Under the pieces are notes generated by a model that ran no database searches, was not told the origin of the DNA, and saw only the letters and a program-made list of their open reading frames with translations. A program made the translations under genes and the position numbers. DNA of 64,000 nt from Marivita sp046592965 (lineage in GTDB: Bacteria; Pseudomonadota; Alphaproteobacteria; Rhodobacterales; Rhodobacteraceae), in contig NZ_JBISBV010000003.1 in the NCBI RefSeq assembly GCF_046592965.1, positions 248,001 through 312,000 on the forward strand. The letters are read 5' to 3'. Shown here piece after piece: positions 25,775 to 33,588 of this stretch (positions are counted from its first letter, which is position 1; every line of letters begins with the position of its first letter).

Positions 25775-27151
25775 ATGTCTGTCGACCCCGTTCTCGCCCG
25801 TATCGATTCCGACCTGCCCGCAAGCCTCGACCGTTTGATGGAGCTGTTGCGCATTCCGTCCATTTCCACCGATCCCGCCTACAAGGAAGACTGTGACCGC
25901 GCCGCGGACTGGCTGGTTGCTGATCTGAAATCCATCGGAGTCGATGCCTCCAAACGGGAAACGCCCGGTCATCCGATGGTGGTGGGCCATGTCGACGGCC
26001 CCGGCCCGCATCTTTTGTTTTACGGCCATTACGATGTGCAACCGGTCGATCCGCTGGAACTGTGGGACCGCGATCCGTTCGATCCGCAGATCGAAGACAC
26101 GCCCAAAGGCGACGTCATCCGGGGCCGCGGCACATCCGACGACAAGGGCCAGTTGATGACCTTTGTCGAGGCATGCCGCGCCTGGAAGGCGGAACACGGC
26201 ACCCTGCCCTGCAAGATCACGTTCTTCTTTGAGGGCGAGGAGGAATCCGGCTCGCCGTCGTTGGTGCCGTTTCTGAAAGAGAACGCCGACGAGTTGAAAG
26301 CCGATATCGCCCTGATTTGCGACACCGGACTTTACGACAGCCGTGTGCCGGCGATCACCACCATGCTGCGCGGCATGTTGAAGCAAGAGATCACCATCAC
26401 CGGCCCCAGCCGCGATCTCCATTCCGGCATGTATGGCGGCGCGGCGATGAACCCGATCCGGGTGCTGGCGAAAATCATTGCCGCGCTGCATGACGACAAT
26501 GGCCGCGTCACCGTTCCGGGATTCTACGACGGCGTGCATGAAATCTCCGATGAATTGCGGGACCAATGGGAGGCTCTGGAGTTCGATCACAAGGCGTTTC
26601 TGAAAGACGTCGGCCTGTCGGAACTTGCAGGCGAGGCCGGGCGCAGCGCGCTCGAGATGATCTGGGCGCGTCCCACCTGCGAGGTGAACGGCATCGGTGG
26701 CGGCTATCAGGGCGCGGGCTTCAAGACTGTGCTGCCGTCCAAGGCTCATGCAAAGATCAGTTTCCGGTTGGTGGGCGATCAGGATCCGGAAGCGATCGAC
26801 AAGAGCTTCCGCGACATGGTTCACGCGTTGCTGCCGCGCGATTGCGAGGTCAGTTTCAACAGCGACGGTGCGGCCCCCGCCTCTGTCATGTCGATTGACA
26901 ACCCCGCCTTCGAGACGGCGCGCAACGCGCTGAGCGATGAGTGGCCGGACGAGGCGGCCTTTATCGGCAGCGGCGGCTCGATCCCGGTTGCGGGCTATTT
27001 CCAGTCGGTCCTGGACACCGAATCCATGCTGATCGGGTTTGGCAAGGATGATGATCAACTCCACAGCCCGAACGAGAAATATGATGTCGAGAGCTTTCAT
27101 AAAGGCACGCGCAGTTGGGCGCGAATCCTCGACGCGCTTAGCAAGGGGTGA
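25775..27151 (+). CDS. M20/M25/M40 family dipeptidase
   Basis: The 458-residue metallopeptidase has the M20 metal ligands: LLFYGHYDVQP (His, Asp), GRGTSDDKGQ (bridging Asp), FFEGEEESGS (catalytic and ligand Glu), CDTGLYD (Asp) and a C-terminal DQLHSPNEKYD (His). The dimerisation lid includes DLHSGMYGGAAMNP. It resembles carnosinase/CNDP-type dipeptidases that release C-terminal residues from dipeptides in the cytosol. A CAGGAGA site precedes the ATG. It lies divergently from hemA across a 287-bp gap and appears monocistronic. Confidence 0.95.
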   Translation: MSVDPVLARIDSDLPASLDRLMELLRIPSISTDPAYKEDCDRAADWLVADLKSIGVDASKRETPGHPMVVGHVDGPGPHLLFYGHYDVQPVDPLELWDRDPFDPQIEDTPKGDVIRGRGTSDDKGQLMTFVEACRAWKAEHGTLPCKITFFFEGEEESGSPSLVPFLKENADELKADIALICDTGLYDSRVPAITTMLRGMLKQEITITGPSRDLHSGMYGGAAMNPIRVLAKIIAALHDDNGRVTVPGFYDGVHEISDELRDQWEALEFDHKAFLKDVGLSELAGEAGRSALEMIWARPTCEVNGIGGGYQGAGFKTVLPSKAHAKISFRLVGDQDPEAIDKSFRDMVHALLPRDCEVSFNSDGAAPASVMSIDNPAFETARNALSDEWPDEAAFIGSGGSIPVAGYFQSVLDTESMLIGFGKDDDQLHSPNEKYDVESFHKGTRSWARILDALSKG

Positions 27152-27252
27152 AAGGTGACGTAGGGGAACAAGGGCGACCATCACAGGATTACCCCGTGCC
27201 GGTCGCACCCTGTCCCAATTCTCGTCACAATTGCTGGCGAATGCTGATCCTC

Positions 27253-27819
27253 ATGAAACGCAAGTTCACGAAGCAAAACCGCAACGACTTTCTGAGCCGC
27301 ATCGAGCGTCTGGATCCCGCGTTTGCAGCCACCCCCGCCAAGGCCCGCAGCGAAAGCAAGCCCTGGGAGGTCGACAAGACGGGCTTGTGCAAATCCCAGA
27401 GCCCGATCCTGATGTCGATCCTCGGGTTTGTACTTGCCACCGGCGCGGCCTATGCGCTCAGGGAACCCGAGGCCATCGAGGCGCTGTTGGCGGGTGCGGG
27501 ATGGCCAGCGCAATTCCTGTCTTACGCCACCTACACCGTGTTGTTCACGGTGCTGGGAGTTGTGCTCTACTTCGTGAAAAACCTCTTTCGTATCGTAAAT
27601 CCGCGCGCTCCGGGTCGCTGGAACGCCGGCGGACTGGTCTTCGGCGCGGTTGCTGCGATCGGCTTGTCCAGCGTGCCGGACACGGTGTACCAGGCAGGTT
27701 TCGAATTCGCCGGATTTGAAAGCGCCGACGACATGTTCGATTTCGCCCACTCGCACACAAGCAAGCTTGCAAGCATCGACTGGGCCAGCGTTGTCATGGT
27801 TTCCTCGACCGCGAAATAA
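27253..27819 (+). CDS. Small membrane protein of unknown function
   Basis: A protein of about 188 residues with a basic N-terminus (MKRKFTKQNRNDFLSRIERLDP) and three hydrophobic segments (ILMSILGFVLATGAAYAL; FLSYATYTVLFTVLGVVLYF; GGLVFGAVAAIGLSSV). A soluble C-terminus contains FDFAHSHTSKLASIDW. I do not recognise the family. The start is uncertain: ATG 27241 and ATG 27253 are both available with no clear ribosome site, and the open frame reaches back into the dipeptidase gene. Codon use looks coding. Confidence 0.65.
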   Translation: MKRKFTKQNRNDFLSRIERLDPAFAATPAKARSESKPWEVDKTGLCKSQSPILMSILGFVLATGAAYALREPEAIEALLAGAGWPAQFLSYATYTVLFTVLGVVLYFVKNLFRIVNPRAPGRWNAGGLVFGAVAAIGLSSVPDTVYQAGFEFAGFESADDMFDFAHSHTSKLASIDWASVVMVSSTAK

Positions 27820-27993
27820 GCGTCACTTCGGACAGAGTTCCAATTTATGCGAATGGTATGGAAGTGGCAGCAAACGCGCCGCTTCCTATGCCGTTGAAGC
27901 CTGCATCTCGATCAAAGCCGCTGAAACAGCGCTCTTTTTCACAGCTCTGTCTCGAGAGATCCGCAAATGTGACCAATGAAAAGAGAGGAAAAG

Positions 27994-28070
27994 TGGCGCG
28001 GTTGACGGGGCTCGAACCCGCGACCCCCGGCGTGACAGGCCGGTACTCTAACCAACTGAGCTACAACCGC
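27994..28070 (-). tRNA. tRNA-Asp (GUC)
   Basis: A 77-nt cloverleaf with encoded CCA. The acceptor GCGGTTG pairs with CAACCGC, the anticodon loop reads CUGUCAC (anticodon GUC complement at 28034-28036), and the T-loop is GGTTCGAGCC. It is identical to the next copy. Confidence 0.97.
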
Positions 28071-28099
28071 GCACTTTACGCTGATCCGTTTGGCAGTGG

Positions 28100-28176
28100 T
28101 GGCGCGGTTGACGGGGCTCGAACCCGCGACCCCCGGCGTGACAGGCCGGTACTCTAACCAACTGAGCTACAACCGC
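28100..28176 (-). tRNA. tRNA-Asp (GUC), second copy
   Basis: Identical over all 77 nt to the copy at 27994-28070 and separated from it by 29 bp, in the same orientation. It is probably the promoter-proximal member of a two-gene transcript. Confidence 0.97.
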
Positions 28177-28619
28177 TCACTGCCGCCCGCATCTGGGCGT
28201 GTCGCGGGTTCTATGAGCAGGACACTGCCCCGTCAAGCAGTTTCGCGAGGTTTTCTTGTGCAAATGTTTTCCACCACCGAACACTCCGAAATCTGCCCAG
28301 TCAACCTTGGTCCGATGCCGGTTTTTTCGCCATCGCTAGCGACAGCGTGCCGGTGATCCGCCGCCTTGGCGGTGTGGTCGGGTTGAGTGCGGGCTCGTAT
28401 TGCTTGGCCAAGTCATTTTCCTTTCGACAATCAAATAGGTTCGATCCCGTTATGCGCGTGGTTTTATGAACATTGCGTTACCCGACGTGGGCGGGCTCGC
28501 AAATATTTGTGCCAATTTTTCAGGAACTTCTGCTTGATCGGCGGCGTTTTTCGCGGCACCGTCCGACTCTGGGTGATGCATTAACATCGCTAATGAATTT
28601 GATTTTGTAACAGTATGAA
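28177..28619. other. Gene-free stretch before the LytTR gene
   Basis: About 440 bp. The first part holds the tRNA-Asp promoter region and a weak CCGCC..GGCGG hairpin near 28360. The second half (about 28420-28619) is noticeably more A/T-rich than its surroundings. A 65-codon open frame (28387-28584) has no similarity or ribosome site and I do not call it. Confidence 0.5.
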
Positions 28620-29453
28620 TTGTCCTGTGTGAAAGAGCTTTTTTGTCGAAACATCAGGTTCTGGGATTTGACGTTTGCGCGTTTGTCCTTTGACCTGGAG
28701 ACCTACATCACCGTGCATCGGCATCCGCGCACATTGTTGTTTGTCGCGCTATGTTTGCTCACGTTTTATGCGTCGGATCTCTCTGACACTCGGGCTTTCA
28801 TGCCTGCCTGGTTTGCCGTGCTGATGTGGCCAATGGCGGCCGGAGCTTACCTTGGTCTTTACTTCGCCCTGCTTCTTTTGGTGTCTGCCATCAGCGGGTT
28901 CCTCCCAAGGCTCAGGGTGCCGCTGCCGGTTCTGGGCGCCGCGGCGTTACTGCCGACGGTCTATTTGTGCGAAGCGGCGGTCGTGGCTGTCAGCAACGGC
29001 GCGTACGATGAGGATATCGTTCCGAAACTGCTGTTTTTCTTCTTGACTGTGCAGGCCACGGAAACAGTGTTCTTTAAATTCATCATGCCAAGTGTACGGG
29101 CAGAGTTGAGCGACAACGCCCAGGGCAGATTCCTGATCATAGATGGCGAAAGGATTGATCTGGCCCAGATCTTGCACATCGAGGCGCGTGAACATCACGT
29201 CCAGCTGACCTTTGCCGACACCAGCAAACGCCTGCGCGCCCGGTTGCGCGATATCGTGGCGCAAACGCAGGATGAGGACGGATTTCAGCCACATCGCTCG
29301 TGGTGGGTGGCGCGCGACCCCACGATCACAACCCTGCAAAAAGACGGAAGGATGGTCCTGCGATTGCGCGACGACACCGAAGTTCCCGTCGCGCGCACCC
29401 GTGTTGCAGATGTGCAAAGCTGGCTGGAGACCCATCTTGACCGGTCGGGGTAA
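28620..29453 (+). CDS. Membrane-bound LytTR-domain DNA-binding regulator
   Basis: A protein of about 277 residues. The N-terminal half has four hydrophobic segments (for example HPRTLLFVALCLLTFYASDL and YLGLYFALLLLVSAISGFL). The C-terminal 100 residues form a LytTR DNA-binding domain: LIIDGERIDLAQILHIEAREHHVQL, then HRSWWVARDPTITTLQKDG. LytTR domains bind direct repeats through beta-strands. No histidine kinase is adjacent, so it is probably a one-component membrane sensor. The start is uncertain: TTG 28620 and GTG 28629 are possible, and no good ribosome site is visible. Confidence 0.85.
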   Translation: MSCVKELFCRNIRFWDLTFARLSFDLETYITVHRHPRTLLFVALCLLTFYASDLSDTRAFMPAWFAVLMWPMAAGAYLGLYFALLLLVSAISGFLPRLRVPLPVLGAAALLPTVYLCEAAVVAVSNGAYDEDIVPKLLFFFLTVQATETVFFKFIMPSVRAELSDNAQGRFLIIDGERIDLAQILHIEAREHHVQLTFADTSKRLRARLRDIVAQTQDEDGFQPHRSWWVARDPTITTLQKDGRMVLRLRDDTEVPVARTRVADVQSWLETHLDRSG

Positions 29454-29462
29454 CCGACCGGT
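29440..29462. terminator. Hairpin across the LytTR stop codon
   Basis: ACCGGTCGG and CCGACCGGT form a perfect 9-bp stem with the stop codon in the 5-nt loop, between the convergent LytTR and proV genes. There is no T-tract, so a terminator role is tentative. Confidence 0.4.
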
Positions 29463-29474
29463 GTGGCCAAAACG

Positions 29475-30554
29475 TCATCCGCTGCGGCGGGCGCTGTCCG
29501 GGTCTGCGGACTGCTCTGACGGAACGAGCGCACGAACCAACCGGCGCATGTTCAGAACTCCCACAGGTGCTCCGTCCTTCATCACGCGGTAGCTGAGGCC
29601 GGTATCGCCTTCCGACAGCGCGATGACGGATTCCAACGTGCTGTCATGGTCGATCTCGCCCGCCATTTCACCCCGTGCCTCGGCGTTGCGTTCCATGACA
29701 GAGCGAACTCGCAAGACGCGGGCGCGGTTGATGTCGCTGACGAAATCTTCGATATAAGGGTCCGCCGGATTGAGCAGGATGTGCTGCGGCTCTCCTTGCT
29801 GGACGACGAAACCGTCCTTGAGGATCACCAGATGATCCGCCAGTTTCAGCGCTTCATCAAGATCGTGGGTGATGAACACAACCGTCTTTTGCAGCTCGTT
29901 CTGCAATTCGATCAACAGGTTCTGCATGTCGGTTCGGATCAACGGGTCAAGCGCTGAAAACGCCTCGTCCATCAGCATGATATCGGAATTGCTGGTCAGG
30001 GCGCGGGCAATGCCGACGCGCTGCTGCATCCCGCCCGACAGCTGGTGCGGATATTGATCGCCCTGCCCGTAGAGGCCCACACGATCAAGCCACTTGCGCG
30101 CCTCGTCGGCATATTTGCGTTCGCTCTGCCCCTCGATCGAGGCCGACAAACCGGCGTTTTGCAACACCGTGCGGTGCGGCAACAGCGCGAATTTCTGGAA
30201 CACCATCGACATCTTGTGCTTGCGCAGGTCGCGCAATTGTTTCTCGTTGTACTCCAGAATGTTGTCACCATCGACCCAGACCTCGCCCGAGGTCGGCTCG
30301 ATCAATCGGTTGAGGTGGCGGATCAGGGTCGATTTGCCCGAGCCGGACAGGCCCATGATTACGGTCGTCTTGCCAGAGGGGATGTCGACATTGATGTCGT
30401 TCAGGCCCAGCACGTGATTGTAGGACTCAAGCAGTTCGGTCTTGCCCATCCCGTCCTTGACCTGTTGCAACGCGGGGAGCGGGTCGTCGCCGAAAATCTT
30501 GTAGAGATTGCGGATCGAGATTTTTATGTTGGTCTCGTTCATGTCGGTGTCCAT
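29475..30554 (-). CDS. proV: Glycine betaine/proline ABC transporter ATPase
   Basis: The 359-residue ATPase of a ProVWX/OpuA-type osmoprotectant importer. Walker A is MGLSGSGKSTL, the signature is LSGGMQQRVGIARAL and Walker B is IMLMDEAFSALDP. After the ATPase core comes a C-terminal CBS-like extension (about residues 270-350; VIALSEGDTGLSYRVMKDG), which senses ionic strength in characterised relatives. An AAGGGG site lies 7 nt before ATG 30554. It is the last gene of the proX, mini-proX, proW, proV operon, 11 bp behind proW. Confidence 0.95.
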   Translation of the reverse strand: MDTDMNETNIKISIRNLYKIFGDDPLPALQQVKDGMGKTELLESYNHVLGLNDINVDIPSGKTTVIMGLSGSGKSTLIRHLNRLIEPTSGEVWVDGDNILEYNEKQLRDLRKHKMSMVFQKFALLPHRTVLQNAGLSASIEGQSERKYADEARKWLDRVGLYGQGDQYPHQLSGGMQQRVGIARALTSNSDIMLMDEAFSALDPLIRTDMQNLLIELQNELQKTVVFITHDLDEALKLADHLVILKDGFVVQQGEPQHILLNPADPYIEDFVSDINRARVLRVRSVMERNAEARGEMAGEIDHDSTLESVIALSEGDTGLSYRVMKDGAPVGVLNMRRLVRALVPSEQSADPDSARRSG

Positions 30555-30565
30555 GTCTGTGCCCC

Positions 30566-31603
30566 TTATCGCGCTTGGCTTGCGTTGATGCGGGCCAGCG
30601 CCGCCTTGGTCACGCGATCCAGAATGATCGCAAGCAGCACGATTCCCAGCCCTGAGAGCAGGCCAACGCCAAGCTCAAGCGACCGGATGCCGCGCAGGAC
30701 CAGCACGCCCAGACCGGGGGCCGACACCAGAGACGCGATCACGACCATCGCGAGGCTCATCATGATGGTCTGGTTGACGCCCGCCATGATGTTGGGGAGC
30801 GCCAGCGGTATCTGCACATTGAAAAGCTTTTGTCGATTGGTCATGCCAAAGGCGTCTGCGGCCTCGATCACGTCGGGGTCCACCAGACGGATGCCCAGAT
30901 CGGTCAGACGCACCACCGGCACGATGGCATAGAGGATGATCGCGATGCCGTAGAGCTTGGGCTCGGTCACCGAAAACAGGAAAATCAGCGGAATCAGGTA
31001 GACGAAGGGCGGCAGTGTCTGAAGCATGTCGAGCACCGGGATCATCGCCCGTTGCACACGATCGTTGCGCGACATCGCGATGCCTATGGGCACGCCGAAC
31101 AAGACGCAGATTATGGCGCACACAAATATGATCGCGAGGGTCTGCATGGTGTAGTCGTAGTAATCGACAAACGCCAGAAAGCTGAAACAGATCGCGACAA
31201 GCGCGACAAGCTTCAGCGAGCGGCCCACGAGATAGGCGACCAGCATCAGAAGCGGGATCATGATGAACCACGGCACGGCCTGCATCACGTAAAGCGCGTT
31301 GTTGAGCGCCCAGCTGAGCGGCTGGGTCAACGGATCGACGACGATTTTCAAAGTGTCCTTGATCGCAAGGAAGCCCTCTTCCAATCCGGTGGTCAATTCT
31401 CGCGATTGCGGAATTTTCGCACATGCTTCGTGCAGCGCGTCAAGCGATGGGAATGGCGTCTCCCAAGCGGAAACGGTGGCCTCCTCACCCTTCGTTTGCG
31501 CGAGAAGTTGTGCCATTGATGTCATGCCGCCGGCGTCATCGCCGCCACCGCCGCACCAATCGCGCAGTCCCAGACCATCGAAAACGAAATCGTAAGTTGC
31601 CAT
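30566..31603 (-). CDS. proW: Glycine betaine/proline ABC transporter permease
   Basis: The 345-residue permease has a soluble N-terminal domain, a set of about seven hydrophobic segments, and the BPD permease EAA-like loop EAADAFGMTNRQKLFNVQIPLALPNIMAG. It forms the channel of the ProVWX importer. The N-terminus has WCGGGGDDAGGM, an unusual Gly-rich run before the first helices. A CGAGGG site precedes ATG 31603. It is in an operon with proX (upstream) and proV (downstream). Confidence 0.95.
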   Translation of the reverse strand: MATYDFVFDGLGLRDWCGGGGDDAGGMTSMAQLLAQTKGEEATVSAWETPFPSLDALHEACAKIPQSRELTTGLEEGFLAIKDTLKIVVDPLTQPLSWALNNALYVMQAVPWFIMIPLLMLVAYLVGRSLKLVALVAICFSFLAFVDYYDYTMQTLAIIFVCAIICVLFGVPIGIAMSRNDRVQRAMIPVLDMLQTLPPFVYLIPLIFLFSVTEPKLYGIAIILYAIVPVVRLTDLGIRLVDPDVIEAADAFGMTNRQKLFNVQIPLALPNIMAGVNQTIMMSLAMVVIASLVSAPGLGVLVLRGIRSLELGVGLLSGLGIVLLAIILDRVTKAALARINASQAR

Positions 31604-31727
31604 CCGTCCCTCGTGTCAGCCGTATTGCGGCTATTATTATTGACGTTTGTCTCAAGCGGCCGGAGCGAAACGCGATCCAGCCAAAGACCGGACCAACCCC
31701 GGCCCGGCCCTCATGTTGTGATCGATC

Positions 31728-32123
31728 TTATTCCAGAAGCGTCGACAGCCGCGCGCGGGCCTCGTCGCTCAACCAATCCGCCCATTCGGACTTGTTGTTC
31801 ACAAGCCAATGAACGGCTGTTTCTTCGGTCGTCGCGTTGGTTTCGCCCTTCCATGCCAGAAGCGTGCTCATCTCGTCGGTGCCAAAGCTGATTTTGCTCA
31901 TCAATTCGGCAATCTCGGGATTTTCCTCAACAAATTTGGTGGTCGCGACGGTATAGACAAGGCTGGGCGGATAGCCCTGCTCCATCAGGAACGATGCAAT
32001 CTCGGTTGTGATGATGGCCGAGGAGAATGTCATCTCGGTGATGCTCACCTCACCGCAATCGGCAGCAGCGAACGTCGGAGCCGCCACGAAAACGGCGGCG
32101 GCAGACAGAATTCGTTTCAACAT
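31728..32123 (-). CDS. Mini-ProX: secreted substrate-binding protein paralogue lacking its centre
   Basis: A 131-residue protein with a signal peptide (MLKRILSAAAVFVAAPTFAAA), then CGEVSITEMTFSSAI and SFLMEQGY, which align without gaps to the first mature residues of the neighbouring ProX. It then jumps to a part corresponding to ProX residues 243-323 (NPEIAELMSKISFGTDEMS, DWLSDEARARLSTLLE). About 190 central residues, including most of the ligand-binding clefts, are missing in frame. The ribosome site AAAGGAAA, signal peptide, cysteine and C-terminal helices are all intact, arguing for an expressed protein rather than random decay. It may be a partial-lobe accessory subunit or a decaying paralogue. 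I prefer ATG 32123 over the GTG two codons upstream. Confidence 0.8.
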   Translation of the reverse strand: MLKRILSAAAVFVAAPTFAAADCGEVSITEMTFSSAIITTEIASFLMEQGYPPSLVYTVATTKFVEENPEIAELMSKISFGTDEMSTLLAWKGETNATTEETAVHWLVNNKSEWADWLSDEARARLSTLLE

Positions 32124-32163
32124 GATCACGTTTCCTTTTGTTGGACACTGGAAGCAGAACCGA

Positions 32164-32190
32164 GGGACGGCACCGTTGTGCCGTCCCTTT
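32164..32190. other. Strong intercistronic hairpin after proX
   Basis: GGGACGGCAC and GTGCCGTCCC form a perfect 10-bp stem with a CGTT loop between proX and mini-proX. On the minus (operon) strand it lacks a T-tract, so it more likely stabilises or partially terminates the proX message, raising binding protein over membrane subunits. On the plus strand four Ts follow. Confidence 0.6.
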
Positions 32191-32212
32191 TATCATATCG
32201 CGGCGCGCAAGC

Positions 32213-33184
32213 TTACTTGAGCAGCGCCGACAGCTTTTCCTTGGCCGCGTCGCTCAGCCAGCCGCTCCACTCGTCCGGATTGTTTTGCAGGAAATACACC
32301 GCCGCTTCCTCGTTGGATGCGTTGTTTTCCTCTTTCCAGGCCAGAAGCTGGCTCATCGTGTCCGTCTTGAATGTCACCTTCGACATCAAGTCAGCGATTT
32401 CCGGATTGTTGTCCTTGAAATCGTTGGTCACGACCGTGAGAACCGGCGCGGATGGAAAGGCCGACGGCTTGGGATCGGGCGTATCGGCATTCTGGTTTGC
32501 CAGATGCGCTTGCTCGTCGTACTCGCCCAGATCAATGCTGGTCATGTCGAATTTGCCAAGCGGCGTTGTCGGACCCCAGTAGTAGCCGAACCACGGCTCC
32601 TGGTTTTGATAGGCCGACGCCATGGAGGTCGCCAGCGTCTCGCCGGATCCGTGGTTGAACACCTCGATTCCCGCGTTTTCAAGATCGAATGCACGGATCA
32701 GGTTGTCGCTGGTGATGCGGCAACCCCAGCCATCGGGGCAGTTGTTGAACATGCCACCGACCAGGTCTGGGTTTTCCATCACGCCTTCGATGGTGGCCAG
32801 TTCGGGGTGCTCTTCGACCAGATATGTCGGCAACCACCATCCTTCGACACCACCGGGATCGAGCACCTGACCCAATTCCACGATCCGCCCGTCCTGCTTC
32901 AGCTTTTCATAGACGTCACCTGTGGAGTTCGTCCAAAGCTCCGTCACGATGTCCGGCTCGTTGTTTTCGGACAGGGACGTGACGGCAGGTGTCGTGTCGG
33001 ACGGGACAACCGTCACGTCGCAGCCATAGCCCTGCTCCATCAGGAATTGCGATACCGCCGTGACGATTGCCGCGGAATCCCAGTTCATCTGCGTGATCGT
33101 GACATCGCCGCACTGGTCCTGCGCCAGGACCGCTGTCGGGGCCGCGAGTGCAGCGAAGGCTGCTCCGTATAGATAGGTTTTCAT
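32213..33184 (-). CDS. proX: Glycine betaine ABC transporter substrate-binding protein
   Basis: The 323-residue periplasmic OpuAC-family protein has a signal peptide (MKTYLYGAAFAALAAPTAVLAQ) followed by CGDVTITQMNWDSAAI. Ligand-pocket aromatics occur in VEGWWLPTYLVEEHPEL and EPWFGYYWGPTTPLGKF; a tryptophan/tyrosine cage binds quaternary ammonium groups in this family. Cys pairs (CGD, NNCPDGWGC) may form disulfides. A TAAGGAG site precedes ATG 33184. It is the first gene of the operon and faces a 404-bp intergenic region with a large palindrome. The ligand could be betaine, proline or a related solute. Confidence 0.94.
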   Translation of the reverse strand: MKTYLYGAAFAALAAPTAVLAQDQCGDVTITQMNWDSAAIVTAVSQFLMEQGYGCDVTVVPSDTTPAVTSLSENNEPDIVTELWTNSTGDVYEKLKQDGRIVELGQVLDPGGVEGWWLPTYLVEEHPELATIEGVMENPDLVGGMFNNCPDGWGCRITSDNLIRAFDLENAGIEVFNHGSGETLATSMASAYQNQEPWFGYYWGPTTPLGKFDMTSIDLGEYDEQAHLANQNADTPDPKPSAFPSAPVLTVVTNDFKDNNPEIADLMSKVTFKTDTMSQLLAWKEENNASNEEAAVYFLQNNPDEWSGWLSDAAKEKLSALLK

Positions 33185-33365
33185 GTGCCGTTACTCCTTA
33201 GATTATCGACTCTCAGCGGCAAGACTGCCGCCGGACACTGATCATCGCCACACCTTTTGAGAGAAGTCCGACAGCGAGGCAACGTGGTGCCGCAAGGTTC
33301 TTTTGAAGGGGACGCTTTTGATCGCTCTCGCCGGGCAACATAGCCAGACTGCCCGGAAGTTCAAA

Positions 33366-33410
33366 CACTTTCCCGTTTGCGACATAGGACGTGTCGCAAA
33401 TGGGAAAGTG
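33366..33410. promoter_or_regulatory. 45-bp near-perfect palindrome
   Basis: Two 19-nt arms (starting CACTTTCCCGTTTGCGACA) flank a 7-nt centre TAGGACG. The arms are complementary except for one position, which would be a G-U wobble in RNA. It lies 182 bp from the proX start and 179 bp from the DUF4214 start, so nearly midway. It could be a double operator, a bidirectional RNA hairpin or a remnant of a mobile element. Confidence 0.7.
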
Positions 33411-33554
33411 ACGTGAGGGGTATTCAGAAATGTCACGACGCATCTGCAATCGGCCATCTCTTGCCGAGGCGAGACGGCAAAACACTTGCGAGGAACATCA
33501 AAACTGTTAGGGCACCGACAAATCCGACTTACGGATTCCCCGTGAACTGCCCCC

Positions 33555-33574
33555 AGAGGGGGTGCCACCCCTCT
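33555..33574 (+). other. Hairpin immediately upstream of the DUF4214 gene
   Basis: AGAGGGG and CCCCTCT form a 7-bp stem with a GTGCCA loop, ending 14 nt before the start codon. The only ribosome-binding-like purines near the gene lie inside this stem, so it might restrain initiation. Confidence 0.45.
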
Positions 33575-33588
33575 AACTGCGTGAAAAA

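Larger units (their letters stand above)
33185..33588. other. Divergent regulatory region between proX and the DUF4214 gene
   Basis: 404 bp with no plausible gene. It contains a 45-bp palindrome at its midpoint (33366-33410) and a small hairpin just before the downstream start (33555-33574). Promoters of both directions must lie here but I could not pin them down. Confidence 0.6.

Noticed and set aside
25760..27208. 482-aa open frame antisense to the M20 dipeptidase
   Set aside because: No recognisable motif; the opposite strand holds an unmistakable metallopeptidase.
27994..28176. Tandem identical sequences suggesting a mobile or CRISPR-like repeat
   Set aside because: They are two complete tRNA-Asp genes; the 29-bp spacer is not repeated further.
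28387..28584. 65-aa frame in the tRNA-Asp/LytTR gap
   Set aside because: No ribosome site, no similarity, and located in an A/T-rich non-coding stretch.
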